Positions 46,456-55,320 are shown, counted from the first letter of the stretch. The stretch: DNA of 64,000 nt from VRUE01 sp963704545 (GCA_963704545.1 OY969915.1:1054001-1118000); one strand, 5' to 3'. The notes: a model not told the origin generated them from the sequence alone. Numbers and translations: made by a program.

Positions 46456-46858
46456 CCGGGGCGGGCCGCCTCCCCTCGACGGGCGTGGCCATCGCCGCGC
46501 CGACGCCGAGCACGCCGAGGATCAGATGCAGGAAGTTGTCCTCGGTGTTGACCGGGATGAAGCCGAGGATCGAGTCGCCGCTGCCGATGATGAACCCCCA
46601 GATCGCGATCGCGATGTAGACGATGCCCAGCCAGAGTGCGTACTGGCGAGCCGCGTAGCCGGCCACCAGCAGGCCGATGGCGCCGGTGAGGATGTGGACG
46701 ATGTTGTGCCAGGCGTTGACGGCGAGGATGCCGAACACGTCGTCGACATTGCCGGGGGAGCCGAACGATGAGCTGTAGAAGAAACCGATGATGCCGGCGA
46801 TGACCAAGACACCGCCGACGAGGGTCGCGTAGAGCCTCGCGGGACTTGCGCCTTCCAT
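46448..46858 (-). CDS. DUF4383 domain membrane protein
   Basis: A 136-residue protein with four membrane helices. The DUF4383 hallmarks are 'ILAVNAWHNIVHILTGAIGLLVAG' and 'NTEDNFLHLILGVLG'. Function is unknown for the family. The start ATG 46858 has AAGGAGGA 5 nt upstream, one of the strongest ribosome sites in the window. Divergent from the rhomboid gene with 58 nt between. Confidence 0.9.
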   Translation of the reverse strand: MEGASPARLYATLVGGVLVIAGIIGFFYSSSFGSPGNVDDVFGILAVNAWHNIVHILTGAIGLLVAGYAARQYALWLGIVYIAIAIWGFIIGSGDSILGFIPVNTEDNFLHLILGVLGVGAAMATPVEGRRPAPAT

Positions 46859-46916
46859 TCCTATCCTCCTTCGGTCAAGGATTGGCTTACGACAATTGTA
46901 GGCTCCCGTCTCCTCG

Positions 46917-47741
46917 ATGGCGCAAACTTGTTACCGGCACCCGAACCGCGAGACGGCCGTCTCCTGCTCCTCCTGTGGGCGGCCGATCTGTCCCGACTGC
47001 ATGACGCCGACGCCGGTCGGGATGCGCTGCCCGGAGTGCGCCAGCCAGCGCACCCGGGTCGTGCGGGGGGTGGGGGAGGCCGGCCTGTTCGCAAGCGCCC
47101 CCGCGACCTTCATCCTGATCGCGCTCAACGCGGCGGCGTTCCTCGCCGAGGTCGTCAGTGCCAGCGGTGGGTTCGCGGTCGGCAACAGCTCGGTGGTCTT
47201 CGACTTCGGCCTCTACGGGCCACTCGTCGCCGAAGGCGAGTGGTACCGGCTCCTCACCGGCGGGTTCCTCCACGCCAGCCTCATCCACATCGGCTTCAAC
47301 ATGTTCGCGCTCTATTTCCTCGGAAGGCTGCTTGAGCCGTCGATCGGCACACCCCGCTTTCTCGCCGTCTACTTCGCCTCGCTCTTCGGCGGTGCTTTCG
47401 GCGCCCTCCTGCTCAGCCCGGAGGCGCTCACGGTCGGCGCTTCGGGGGCGATCTTCGGCCTCTTCGGCGCGGCCTTCCTGATCGCCCGCGACCGCGGCTT
47501 CGATGCGGTCGCCTCGTCGATCGGGGTCATCCTCCTGCTCAACCTCGCCTTCAGCGTCCTAGGCGCGAGCCGCATCAGCCTCGGCGGTCATCTCGGAGGC
47601 CTCGCTGCGGGGGCGGTCTGTGCCCTGGTGATCCTGGCGGGAGATCGCGGGATGCTCGGCCAGCGTCGCTTCCCCGCCGAGATGATCGCCATGGGGGCCG
47701 TGGCCGTGCTCTCTATCGTCGGCGCGCTCGCGATCGCCTAG
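46917..47741 (+). CDS. Rhomboid intramembrane serine protease with N-terminal zinc finger
   Basis: A 274-residue protein. Residues 4-45 carry paired Cys/His motifs (CYRHPNRETAVSCSSCGRPIC, then CPECA) of B-box/zinc-ribbon type. From about residue 60 there is a six-helix rhomboid core with the catalytic GASGAIFGLFGA (Ser) and the His in SLGGHLGGLAAG, plus 'HIGFNMFALYFLG'. It should cleave membrane helices. It converges on the BtuF-like gene with 9 nt between. Confidence 0.94.
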   Translation: MAQTCYRHPNRETAVSCSSCGRPICPDCMTPTPVGMRCPECASQRTRVVRGVGEAGLFASAPATFILIALNAAAFLAEVVSASGGFAVGNSSVVFDFGLYGPLVAEGEWYRLLTGGFLHASLIHIGFNMFALYFLGRLLEPSIGTPRFLAVYFASLFGGAFGALLLSPEALTVGASGAIFGLFGAAFLIARDRGFDAVASSIGVILLLNLAFSVLGASRISLGGHLGGLAAGAVCALVILAGDRGMLGQRRFPAEMIAMGAVAVLSIVGALAIA

Positions 47742-47750
47742 GACACTAGC

Positions 47751-48671
47751 TCAGCTGGCCCGGTTGGATCGCGCGTGCGAGGCGCGCAGCTCGGCGAAGC
47801 CGATGTTCCCCGGCGCATCGACTAAGTCCGGGTGCAGGAGATGGCCGAGCAGCTCGACGCCGTCGATGAGTCGCGGTCCGGGCCGGGAGAAGGTCGATGC
47901 GGCGTCGACCGCGAACACACGCTGGGCGCCGAGCTCCTCGATGCGGAACCAGTGTTCGAGGGCCTGGGTTCGAGCGCCGTCGACGTACCAGCCGCAGGGC
48001 ATCGCGACGATCACGTCGGGGTTGAGGCCCGAAAGCTCGCCCCAGGAGACCTCGGGCGACTTCAGTCCCGGCGGACCGGCGACGTCCTCGCCTCCCGCGA
48101 TCGAGATCATCTCGGGGATCCAGTGTCCCCCGACGTAGGGCGGATCGAGCCACTCCAGGGCGATCACCCGCGGCAGCGTCGTCCCCGAGACCGCGGCGCG
48201 GACGGTCGCCAGCCGTCCCTCCAGTTCCCCCCGCAGCTCGTGCGCCTCGCGCGGGATCTCGGCCGCCTCCCCAAGCCGGATCACGTCCTCGAGCATCTCC
48301 CCGAGCGTGCTCGGGTCCTGCTGCAACACCTGCGGCCTGCTGGAGAGCCGGGCGGCCACCTCGAGCACGTCCTCGAAGGAAACGGCGCACACGGCGCAGA
48401 CAGCCTGGGTGACGATCAGGTCTGGGGCCAGCGTCTCCAGCAGCTCCTCGTCCAGCTCGTACAGCGCCTGCCCCTCGGCGACCCTCGCCTTCACCGCCCG
48501 GTCGATCTCGGCGGCGCTGAGGTTGGGCCGCAGCACTGTCCGGGTCAGATGGGGGAGTGAGCGCGCCTCGGGCGGGTAGTCGCACTCATGCGTGACCGCG
48601 ACGACACTGTCGCCGAGTCCGAGTGCGTAGAGCATCTCGGTCGCGGAGGGAACGAGGCTTGCGATGCGCAT
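47751..48671 (-). CDS. Cobalamin/metal-chelate binding protein, BtuF-like
   Basis: A 306-residue periplasmic-binding-protein fold of the BtuF/FhuD type: MRIASLVPSATEMLYALGLGDSVVAVTHECDYP, 'LAPDLIVTQAVCAVCAVS', and 'VIALEWLDPPYVGGHWIPEMI'. It has no signal peptide or lipobox, and ATG 48671 begins the fold exactly, so it may be cytoplasmic. No ABC permease or ATPase gene is adjacent. The frame stays open upstream to 49862, but that part lies over the CNNM gene and is not protein-like. A GGGAGG lies about 20 nt upstream of the start. Confidence 0.85.
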   Translation of the reverse strand: MRIASLVPSATEMLYALGLGDSVVAVTHECDYPPEARSLPHLTRTVLRPNLSAAEIDRAVKARVAEGQALYELDEELLETLAPDLIVTQAVCAVCAVSFEDVLEVAARLSSRPQVLQQDPSTLGEMLEDVIRLGEAAEIPREAHELRGELEGRLATVRAAVSGTTLPRVIALEWLDPPYVGGHWIPEMISIAGGEDVAGPPGLKSPEVSWGELSGLNPDVIVAMPCGWYVDGARTQALEHWFRIEELGAQRVFAVDAASTFSRPGPRLIDGVELLGHLLHPDLVDAPGNIGFAELRASHARSNRAS

Positions 48672-48779
48672 CTCGCAGGGAATATCGCACCTCCCGCTGG
48701 ATCCGCGGAGCGGAAAGATATATTGCGTACGCCGAATGGCCGACGACGACCTCCCCCGAAGTACCGGGTCAAATAAGCG

Positions 48780-50087
48780 ATGAGCGCCCTGCTGCTCGTC
48801 CTCCTCCTCGTGCTGTTGGCCATCAACGGCTTCTTCGTCGCGGCCGAGTTCGCGCTCGTGCGCAGCCGCCGCGGCAAGATCGAACAGCTCGCCGAGGAAG
48901 GCGAAAGCGGCGCCGAGGAGGTGATCGAGCAGCTCGACAAGATCGACGAATCGCTCTCGGCCTGCCAGATCGGGATCACGATGGCATCGATCGGCATCGG
49001 CTTCCTCGGCGAGCCCGCGCTGGCCGTGCTGCTCGAGCCGATCTTCGGCGGGTTCTCGCACGGTGTCGCGGTCGGCCTCTCGGTGGCGATCGCCTTCACG
49101 ATCGTCACCGCGTTGCACATCAGCGTCGGCGAGCAGGTGCCGAAGATGCTGGCGATCAGCCATGCCGAGCGCACCGCCCGCCGTGTCTCCCGGCCGCTCA
49201 ACTGGTTCCGCATCGCGACCGCACCGGTGACCTACGCGCTGAGCGCGTTCTCGAATGCGATCGTGCGACTCTTCGGCGTCGACCCGACCGACATCGAGGT
49301 ACGCCACACCGCCGAGGACCTCAAGCAGATCATCGACAGCTCGCGGATCGGTGGCACGCTCGACCCGGGCGAGGCGGGCATGCTGGGCGGTGTCTTCCAC
49401 CTGCACGAGCAGGAGGCCCGCGAGGTGATGACCCCGATCCCGGCAGTGGTCACCGTCGACGCGTCCGAGACGGTCGAGACGGCCCTGCGGCGCTGCGTCA
49501 CCTCGGGCCACACGCGACTTGTCGTGATCGAGGACGAGAACCCCGACCGCGTCAAGGGGATCGTCCACAACAACAGCCTGGCCCGCCTTTACATGAGCGA
49601 CGGGCCAGAGGCCGAGATCGCCCCCGCTGTGCGCGATGCCGTGATCGTCCCGGAGACCCGGCCCCTCGACGACCTCCTGCACGACCTTCAGGTGCAGCGA
49701 ACGTCGCTCTCGGTCGTCGTCGACGAGTACGGACGGACGGTCGGGATCGTCACCGTCGAGGACATCCTCGAGGAGGTGGTCGGCGAGATCGAGGACGAGA
49801 CCGACCCGCGCGCCGCGGCTCTGCGCCAGCTCGCCAGCGGCGAGTGGTTCGTCCGCGGTCACGTCTCGCTCGGCGACCTCTCCGATGCCGGGATCGAGCT
49901 GCCGGTCGACACCGACGCCTACAACTCGGTTGGCGGTTACGTCTTCGGCGAGCTTGGCCGCCTGCCCAAGCGCGGCGACACGATCGTCGCCAACGGCTAC
50001 ACGATCCGGGTCGAGTCGGTGCGCGAGAACCGGATCGAGGCGGTCCGGATCAGCGGCCTGCCCGGTTCCGTCCGCCAGGACTCCTAG
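48780..50087 (+). CDS. CNNM/CorC-type (HlyC) transporter with CBS domains
   Basis: A 435-residue protein: an N-terminal DUF21 membrane domain with 'LLAINGFFVAAEFALVRSRR' and the 'SACQIGITMASIGIGFLGEPA' segment, two CBS domains ('REVMTPIPAVVTVDASETVE', 'VIVPETRPLDDLLHDLQVQ'), and a C-terminal CorC_HlyC domain (AYNSVGGYVFGELGRLPKRGD). The family is linked to Mg2+/Co2+ handling. The start follows the stop of a short frame by 2 nt; no good ribosome site is seen. A TATATT at 48719-48724 could serve as its -10. Confidence 0.92.
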   Translation: MSALLLVLLLVLLAINGFFVAAEFALVRSRRGKIEQLAEEGESGAEEVIEQLDKIDESLSACQIGITMASIGIGFLGEPALAVLLEPIFGGFSHGVAVGLSVAIAFTIVTALHISVGEQVPKMLAISHAERTARRVSRPLNWFRIATAPVTYALSAFSNAIVRLFGVDPTDIEVRHTAEDLKQIIDSSRIGGTLDPGEAGMLGGVFHLHEQEAREVMTPIPAVVTVDASETVETALRRCVTSGHTRLVVIEDENPDRVKGIVHNNSLARLYMSDGPEAEIAPAVRDAVIVPETRPLDDLLHDLQVQRTSLSVVVDEYGRTVGIVTVEDILEEVVGEIEDETDPRAAALRQLASGEWFVRGHVSLGDLSDAGIELPVDTDAYNSVGGYVFGELGRLPKRGDTIVANGYTIRVESVRENRIEAVRISGLPGSVRQDS

Positions 50088-50131
50088 CTTCTTCGGGCAA
50101 CCCGCGTTCCACCGAACACTGGAGGTGTCGC

Positions 50132-50359
50132 ATGTGGGTTGTGCGCATGAGCGACAAGCAACTTGAGGTTCTAAGGGCGCTGCTGCGTTCCGAGCAGCAT
50201 CTTGGCCCGGCGCTCAAAGGCGCGGTCGAGGCACTTGACCTGGCGCGCTGGGACGACCTTCCCGAGGCCGAGCTCCCCTGGGACGAGGTCGAGGCAACCG
50301 CCCGCCGCCAAGGGATCACGGTCGCGGACGTCATCTGGGACCTGGCCAAAAAGCAATAG
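50132..50359 (+). CDS. Small (75-residue) protein of unknown function
   Basis: ATG 50132 has GGAGGTG 6 nt upstream, and the frame is in step with normal codon use. The protein is acidic and helical (MWVVRMSDKQLEVLRALLRS; EVEATARRQGITVADVIWDL), with no membrane segment. It lies 44 nt after the CNNM gene and could be co-transcribed. No family is recognised. A family B repeat follows 15 nt after its stop. Confidence 0.72.
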   Translation: MWVVRMSDKQLEVLRALLRSEQHLGPALKGAVEALDLARWDDLPEAELPWDEVEATARRQGITVADVIWDLAKKQ

Positions 50360-50374
50360 CTGCACCGCGCGGTG

Positions 50375-50452
50375 GGGAGGGCGGGTGCCCCTCTCCAAAA
50401 CGCGCGGCGGGAGCCGCGCTTGAGTGTTTTGGAGAGGGGCACCCGCCCTCCC
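50375..50452. repeat. Family B palindrome, copy 1
   Basis: Perfect 27-nt arms (50375-50401 with 50426-50452) enclose GCGCGGC-GGGA-GCCGCGC and then TTGAGT. The core AAAACGCGCGGC ... TTGAGTGTTTT recurs at 55336 and 62741 with different outer arms. It fills the gap between two convergent genes and could terminate both. Confidence 0.9.
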
Positions 50453-50469
50453 TCTCCACACCGGGGCTT

Positions 50470-51294
50470 CTAGTCGTAGCTGTAGAAGCCGGCGCCGCTC
50501 TTTCTTCCCAGTTTTCCTTCGCCCTCCATCTCGACCAGGAGCTTAGGAGGCTTCTGGTACTCCTCGTTGGAGGCGGCGTAGAGGGCGTCGCCGATCGCCT
50601 TGCAGACATCGAGGCCGACGAAGTCGAGCAGGGCCAGTGGGCCCATCGGGTGGCCCGCGCCCAGCTTCATGCAGGTGTCGATCTCACCCGCCTCCATGCC
50701 CGTCTGTTCCATGAAGCGGACGGCATCGAAGAGGTAGGGGAAGAGCAGGCGGTTGACGACGAAACCGGCCAGGTCGGGCACCTCGACCGCGGTCTTTCCC
50801 AGCGCGGCGCACCAGGCCAGGGCGGTCTCGCGCGCACCCTCGGACCCGCTGGGGAAGCAGACCTCGACCAGCTTCATCCGTGGCACCGGGTTGAAGACGT
50901 GCAGGCCGAAGAGGCGTCCGGCGATGCCCCCCGCCTCGGCGATCTCGGCGATGCTGAGCGAGGAGGTCGTGGTCGCGAGTGCCGCCTTGGGGCAGGCCTC
51001 AGCGATCGTCGAGAGGAGCTCGCCCTTCGGCGCGACCTCCTCGACGATCGCCTCGACGATGACGTCGCAGTCGGCGAGGTCTCCGGGGTCGGTGGTCACC
51101 CGCAGCCGCGACGGCTCGGCCCCCTCGATCTTGGCGCAGGCGGCGACCACTTTCTCCTCGGCACGCCAGGCCGAAGCCTCGCTACGTGCCAACAGAATCG
51201 TGTCGGCGGTGGTGGTGGAAACGGCAGCTAGGCCCGTGGCGATGGCTCCGCTGCCGGCAATTCCCGGACTTTCGTACCCCTGGCTCGCGTTCAT
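50470..51294 (-). CDS. 3-hydroxybutyryl-CoA dehydrogenase
   Basis: A 274-residue 3-hydroxyacyl-CoA dehydrogenase. The Rossmann loop is GIAGSGAIATGLA (a variant of the usual GxGxMGxG). 'LFGLHVFNPVPRMKLVEV' carries the catalytic His, and 'DLAGFVVNRLLFPYLFDAVRF' and 'GAGHPMGPLALLDFVGLD' form the dimer domain. It oxidises 3-hydroxyacyl-CoA with NAD+ in beta-oxidation or works in reverse for butyrate/PHB routes. ATG 51294 fits better than the longer start at 51312. It is divergent from a lipoprotein gene; the acyl-CoA dehydrogenase cluster is just beyond. Confidence 0.93.
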   Translation of the reverse strand: MNASQGYESPGIAGSGAIATGLAAVSTTTADTILLARSEASAWRAEEKVVAACAKIEGAEPSRLRVTTDPGDLADCDVIVEAIVEEVAPKGELLSTIAEACPKAALATTTSSLSIAEIAEAGGIAGRLFGLHVFNPVPRMKLVEVCFPSGSEGARETALAWCAALGKTAVEVPDLAGFVVNRLLFPYLFDAVRFMEQTGMEAGEIDTCMKLGAGHPMGPLALLDFVGLDVCKAIGDALYAASNEEYQKPPKLLVEMEGEGKLGRKSGAGFYSYD

Positions 51295-51407
51295 TGGGCG
51301 GGTTCCTATCACGACGACCTCGGTGTGGGCTGCCCGACCAAGGACTCGGCATGTCTCGGCAAAAGCATGTAACTTTCTTAATCAGTCAAGGTGATTGGAG
51401 GATCACG

Positions 51408-51887
51408 ATGCGTGGTTGGAGGGCGATTTTGGTGCTGGCCGGGGCGCTGGCGGTTGCGGTAATTGGGATCGGGTGCGGCGGCGATGGCAGCACCCAGGTC
51501 ACGGCTTCGGCCGACGTCGAGAAGCCGACCTACATCAAGAAAGCCGATGCGGTCTGCAAACAGGCCAACATTCGCATCGAAGACGGCTGGGAAGACTTCG
51601 TCAAGAGCAGGGGCGGCGATCCGACCAAAGCGTTCGAAGGCGAAGGGGCCGAAGACGAATTCTCGACCACGGTGGTACTCCCCGGGAAGCAGTGGCAAGT
51701 GGACCAGATGGCGGAGCTGACGGCTCCCGAGGAGGATCAGAAGGAGGTCGAGGCCATTCTGGCGGCCTACCAGGAAGGTATCGACGTTGGCGAGGCTGAC
51801 CCCAGCACGGTGACGTCTTCCCAGGGGGTCTTCAAATACGCCGCCAAAACCGCCGAAGACTACGGTCTCCGCGAATGCCGCTGGTAG
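51408..51887 (+). CDS. Lipoprotein of unknown function
   Basis: A 159-residue lipoprotein: MRGWRAILVLAGALAVAVIG then a lipobox IGC (Cys23). The mature part is helical, with a conserved-looking segment 'YIKKADAVCKQANIRIEDGWEDFV' and a C-terminal Cys (YGLRECRW) that may pair with the Cys in AVCKQ. Similar small 'KADAVC' lipoproteins occur repeatedly in Thermoleophilia, but no function is known. The start has GGAGG 7 nt upstream. Confidence 0.82.
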   Translation: MRGWRAILVLAGALAVAVIGIGCGGDGSTQVTASADVEKPTYIKKADAVCKQANIRIEDGWEDFVKSRGGDPTKAFEGEGAEDEFSTTVVLPGKQWQVDQMAELTAPEEDQKEVEAILAAYQEGIDVGEADPSTVTSSQGVFKYAAKTAEDYGLRECRW

Positions 51888-51919
51888 GGCGAGGCACCAG
51901 GTAGAGCCGAGGGACGTTG

Positions 51920-51951
51920 GCGGCCGGCTGGCCAGCTGGCCAGCCGGCCGC
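51920..51951. repeat. 32-nt perfect palindrome
   Basis: GCGGCCGGCTGGCCAG followed by its exact reverse complement, between the lipoprotein and acyl-CoA dehydrogenase genes, 15 nt before the latter's ATG. It could end the lipoprotein transcript; no T-run follows. Confidence 0.75.
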
Positions 51952-51966
51952 TATGCTCCCCGCCCG

Positions 51967-53145
51967 ATGGACCTGACCCTCTCGCCCTCCGAGCAGCAGT
52001 TCCGCGAAGAGGTTCGCGACTGGATCGAAGCGAACCATCCGGGCCCCGAGCCGGAAGGCGGCCTGGAGGAGGTGATGGCCTTCCGCCGCGAGTGGCAGCA
52101 GAAGATGCATGCCGCCGGCTGGGCGGGCATCTCATGGCCGAAGGAGTACGGCGGCCGCGGCGCCACCATGATCGAGCAGGCGATCTTCGTCGGCGAGGCC
52201 TCGCGGCTGGAGGCACCCAGCCCGGCCAACGTGCTCGGCCTGGCGATGGGCGGTCCCGTCGTCATCGCCCACGGGACCGACGCGCAGAAGCAGCGCTACC
52301 TCGAGCCGATCCTCACCGCCGAGGAGATCTGGTGCCAGGGCTTCTCCGAGCCGGAGTCGGGCTCCGACCTGGCTTCGCTGAAGACGCGGGCCGTCAAGGA
52401 CGGCGACGAATGGGTCGTCACCGGGCAGAAGGTCTGGACCACGTTCGCCCAGTACGCCAAGTGGTGCATGCTGGTCGCCCGAACCGACCCCGACGCCCCC
52501 AAGCACAAGGGGCTCACCTACTTCCTGATGGACATGGAGCAACCCGGCGTCGAGGCCAAGCCCCTGGTGCAGATCACCGGCGAGGGCGAGTTCAACGAGG
52601 TCTTCATCGAGGAGGCGCGCATCCCGGACGAGAACGTCATCGGCGAGGTCGGCGGTGGCTGGTCGGTGGCGATCACGACTCTGATGAACGAGCGCGCGGG
52701 GCTTGCCTTCGGCGCCATCGCCCAGGTCGCCAACGGCCTCAAGCGGCTCGGCGCCCTGGCCGCGGAAACGCGGACGAACGGCGGCACCGCCGCCGAGGAC
52801 CCGGTGATCCGCCAGCGGCTGGCGCAGCTCCACATCGAGGCGGAGACGATGCGCTTGAACGCCTACCGCGGCCTGACCAGGACGATGCAGTCGGGGATCC
52901 CGGGCCCCGAGGGCTCGCTGGGCAAGTGGCAGTGGGCCGACATCAACCAGCGCATGGCTGAGCTCGCGCTCGACATCGAGGGCGCCTACGCGCCTCTGGC
53001 ACGCGGCGACGAGCACGCGATCGCCGGCGGTGCCTGGCAGTACAGCTTCCTCCGCTCCCGTGCCAACTCGATCGAGGGCGGCACCACCGACATCCTCAAG
53101 AACATCATCGCCGAGCGTGTGCTCGGCCTGCCGAAGATGCGTTAG
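51967..53145 (+). CDS. Acyl-CoA dehydrogenase (first of a pair)
   Basis: A 392-residue FAD enzyme that introduces the alpha-beta double bond in acyl-CoA. Family segments: GWAGISWPKEYGGRGAT, 'CQGFSEPESGSDLASLKTRA', 'TGQKVWTT' and, near the end, 'IEGGTTDILKNIIAERVLGL'. It is followed by a second, shorter acyl-CoA dehydrogenase after 15 nt. Adjacent dissimilar pairs of this kind form alpha2-beta2 enzymes in mycobacterial sterol and side-chain breakdown, so a heteromeric enzyme is likely here. Confidence 0.94.
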   Translation: MDLTLSPSEQQFREEVRDWIEANHPGPEPEGGLEEVMAFRREWQQKMHAAGWAGISWPKEYGGRGATMIEQAIFVGEASRLEAPSPANVLGLAMGGPVVIAHGTDAQKQRYLEPILTAEEIWCQGFSEPESGSDLASLKTRAVKDGDEWVVTGQKVWTTFAQYAKWCMLVARTDPDAPKHKGLTYFLMDMEQPGVEAKPLVQITGEGEFNEVFIEEARIPDENVIGEVGGGWSVAITTLMNERAGLAFGAIAQVANGLKRLGALAAETRTNGGTAAEDPVIRQRLAQLHIEAETMRLNAYRGLTRTMQSGIPGPEGSLGKWQWADINQRMAELALDIEGAYAPLARGDEHAIAGGAWQYSFLRSRANSIEGGTTDILKNIIAERVLGLPKMR

Positions 53146-53160
53146 GGGCTGTCGCGGAAT

Positions 53161-54285
53161 ATGTACTTCGATCTCACAGACGAGCAGCAGGCGATCAAGT
53201 CGACGGCGCACGACTTTCTCGCCGCCCGCTACAAGTCCGAGCGCATCCGCGAGCTCGCCGAGAGCGAGCACGGCTTCGAGCAGTCCGATTGGGCGGAGAT
53301 GGCCGGCCTGGGATGGCAGGGGCTCGCCCTGCCCGAAGAGTGGGGTGGGCAGGGGCTCGGCATCGTCGAGCTCGCCGTCCTCTTTGAGGAGATGGGCTAC
53401 GCGCTCGCCCCCTCGCCGCTCTTCTCCAACACGATCGCCGGCCTCGCGCTGGCTCACGGCGGATCGGACGACCAGCGCGAGCGCTTCTTGCGCCCCCTGG
53501 CCGAAGGAAAGCTTCGCGGGACGCCGGCGCTCTGGGACGCGGGTTCGCCCGCGACCATCGGCAAGTTCACCATGGAGGCTCGTGCGGACGGCGACGGAGT
53601 CGTCCTCGACGGGGAGAAGGTGCTGGTGATGGACGCCGCGACCGCGGACTTCCTTCTCGTGGCCACCGCAGACGGGCACCGACACGTGGTCGAGCGCGGC
53701 GCGCCGGGCGTGACGGTTGCGCCTGCGACGTCGATCGATCTCACCCGCCGTCTCTACTCGGTTCGCTTCGAGGGAGTTCGCGTCGCTCCCGAGAACTCGC
53801 TTCCCGGGGGCGACGATGAATACTTCCCGGTCTTCCATCGTGTCTGCGTGGCCCTCGCCGCGGAGTCGACCGGGATCGCGCAGCGGACGATGGAGATGGC
53901 CGTCGAGTACGCCAAGGACCGCCAGCAGTTCGGGCGCCCGATCGGCTCCTACCAGGCCGTCTCGCACCGCTGCGCGCAGATGCTGCTCGAGACCGAGAAC
54001 GCGCGCTCAGCTGTCTACGGAGCCGCCTGGGCGGCCGATGCCGAGCCCGAGTCGCTGTCGACGGCCGCATCGATGGCGAAGGCCTACGCATCCGATGCGG
54101 GTTGGCGGGTGCCCGACGCCTCGATCCAGGTTCACGGCGGGATCGGCTTCACCTGGGAGCACGACCTGCACTTCTTCCTCAAGCGCGGCAAGGCCAACGC
54201 GGCGATGTTCGGCGATGCCAAGTGGCATCGCGAGCGGGTCGCCGACGCGGTGCTGGACGCGGCCGGCGAACCGGTCTTGGCCTGA
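53161..54285 (+). CDS. Acyl-CoA dehydrogenase (second of a pair)
   Basis: A 374-residue acyl-CoA dehydrogenase family protein with the N-terminal helical domain (LTDEQQAIKSTAHDFLAAR), 'LALPEEWGGQGLGIVELAV', and the C-terminal 'IQVHGGIGFTWEHDLHFFLKR'. The middle FAD/substrate strands are shorter and more divergent than in the partner, typical of the second subunit of alpha2-beta2 dehydrogenases. Start ATG 53161, 15 nt after the first subunit; the luciferase-like gene follows after 6 nt, giving a tight three-gene operon. Confidence 0.93.
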   Translation: MYFDLTDEQQAIKSTAHDFLAARYKSERIRELAESEHGFEQSDWAEMAGLGWQGLALPEEWGGQGLGIVELAVLFEEMGYALAPSPLFSNTIAGLALAHGGSDDQRERFLRPLAEGKLRGTPALWDAGSPATIGKFTMEARADGDGVVLDGEKVLVMDAATADFLLVATADGHRHVVERGAPGVTVAPATSIDLTRRLYSVRFEGVRVAPENSLPGGDDEYFPVFHRVCVALAAESTGIAQRTMEMAVEYAKDRQQFGRPIGSYQAVSHRCAQMLLETENARSAVYGAAWAADAEPESLSTAASMAKAYASDAGWRVPDASIQVHGGIGFTWEHDLHFFLKRGKANAAMFGDAKWHRERVADAVLDAAGEPVLA

Positions 54286-54291
54286 GGTCGC

Positions 54292-55320
54292 GTGGGCGCG
54301 CTCGACCGCATCTCCGTCGCCGCGATCGGGGTCTCGGTAGCCGATCTGGAGGCCGAGGCGAAGCGGGCCGAGGCCGCGGGGGTTGAGTGCGTCTGGGCGC
54401 CCGAGCTCTTCCGCTCCTCGGTCACGCAGGCGGCCTACCTGGCGGGTCGTACCGAGAAGATCGACGTCGCCACCGGGATCGCCTGGGCCTTCACCCGGAG
54501 CCCCTTCATCCTCGCGGTCAGCGCTCTCGATATCGACGAGATGTCGGGCGGGCGCTTCCGGCTCGGCCTCGGTTCCGGCGTCAAACGACTGAACGAGACC
54601 TGGCACAACGCTGAGTACGGGCGCCCGGCACCGCACCTGCGCGAGGCGATCGAGGCGACGCGGCTGATCATGCAGCAGGCCGGCAAGGGCGAGCCGATCC
54701 GCTACGAGGGCTCCTACTACGACATCGACATCAAGGGCTGGATCAGGCCGCACCCCGCGCCCCGTGAGTCGGTGCCGATCTACACCGCTGGCATCCAGAG
54801 CGGGATGTGCCGGATGGCGGGCGACGTTGCCGACGGGTTGATCGGGCACCCGATCCAGAGCCTGCGCTGGATCGACGAGGTCGTGGTCAGCTCCTTCGAA
54901 GAGGGCCTCGTCCGCTCGGGCCGCGAGCGCTCCAGCTTCGACTATCTGCCCACGGTCTGCTGCGCGATCGACGACGACGAGGCGCGGGCGATCGACATGG
55001 CACGGCGCACGATCTCCTTCTACGCCACGGTCAAGACTTACATGCCGCTCTGGGAGCTGCACGGCTTTGCCGACAACGCCGTCGCTGCCGGGGAGGCCTT
55101 CCGCCGCGGCGACCTCGCCGGCGTCCCGGCGGCGATCAGCGACGAGATGGTCGAGACCTACTGCGCCGCCGGCCCCCTCGACAAGGTGCGCGCCCGGGTC
55201 GAAGCGACCGCCGAGCGCGCCGACGGCCTCTTCCTCACGCCGCCGACCTACTTCATCTCCCCCGAAGAGCTCTCCGAGTTCCAGAACCGCATCATCGACG
55301 CGTTTGGGCCGGCAGCCTGA
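54292..55320 (+). CDS. LLM-class (probably F420-dependent) oxidoreductase
   Basis: A 342-residue luciferase-like monooxygenase-fold enzyme. Segments include 'AEAAGVECVWAPELFRSSV', 'IDVATGIAWAFTRSPFILA', 'GGRFRLGLGSGVKRLNETWH' and 'SVPIYTAGIQSGMCRMAGDVAD'. In actinobacteria this subgroup usually uses coenzyme F420. Start GTG 54292, 6 nt after the acyl-CoA dehydrogenase pair, so it probably acts in the same breakdown route. After its stop comes a 360-nt block of repeats. Confidence 0.9.
   Translation: MGALDRISVAAIGVSVADLEAEAKRAEAAGVECVWAPELFRSSVTQAAYLAGRTEKIDVATGIAWAFTRSPFILAVSALDIDEMSGGRFRLGLGSGVKRLNETWHNAEYGRPAPHLREAIEATRLIMQQAGKGEPIRYEGSYYDIDIKGWIRPHPAPRESVPIYTAGIQSGMCRMAGDVADGLIGHPIQSLRWIDEVVVSSFEEGLVRSGRERSSFDYLPTVCCAIDDDEARAIDMARRTISFYATVKTYMPLWELHGFADNAVAAGEAFRRGDLAGVPAAISDEMVETYCAAGPLDKVRARVEATAERADGLFLTPPTYFISPEELSEFQNRIIDAFGPAA

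Noticed and set aside
48672..49862. Upstream extension of the BtuF-like frame
   Set aside because: It lies over the CNNM gene on the other strand and reads as His/Arg/Asp noise.
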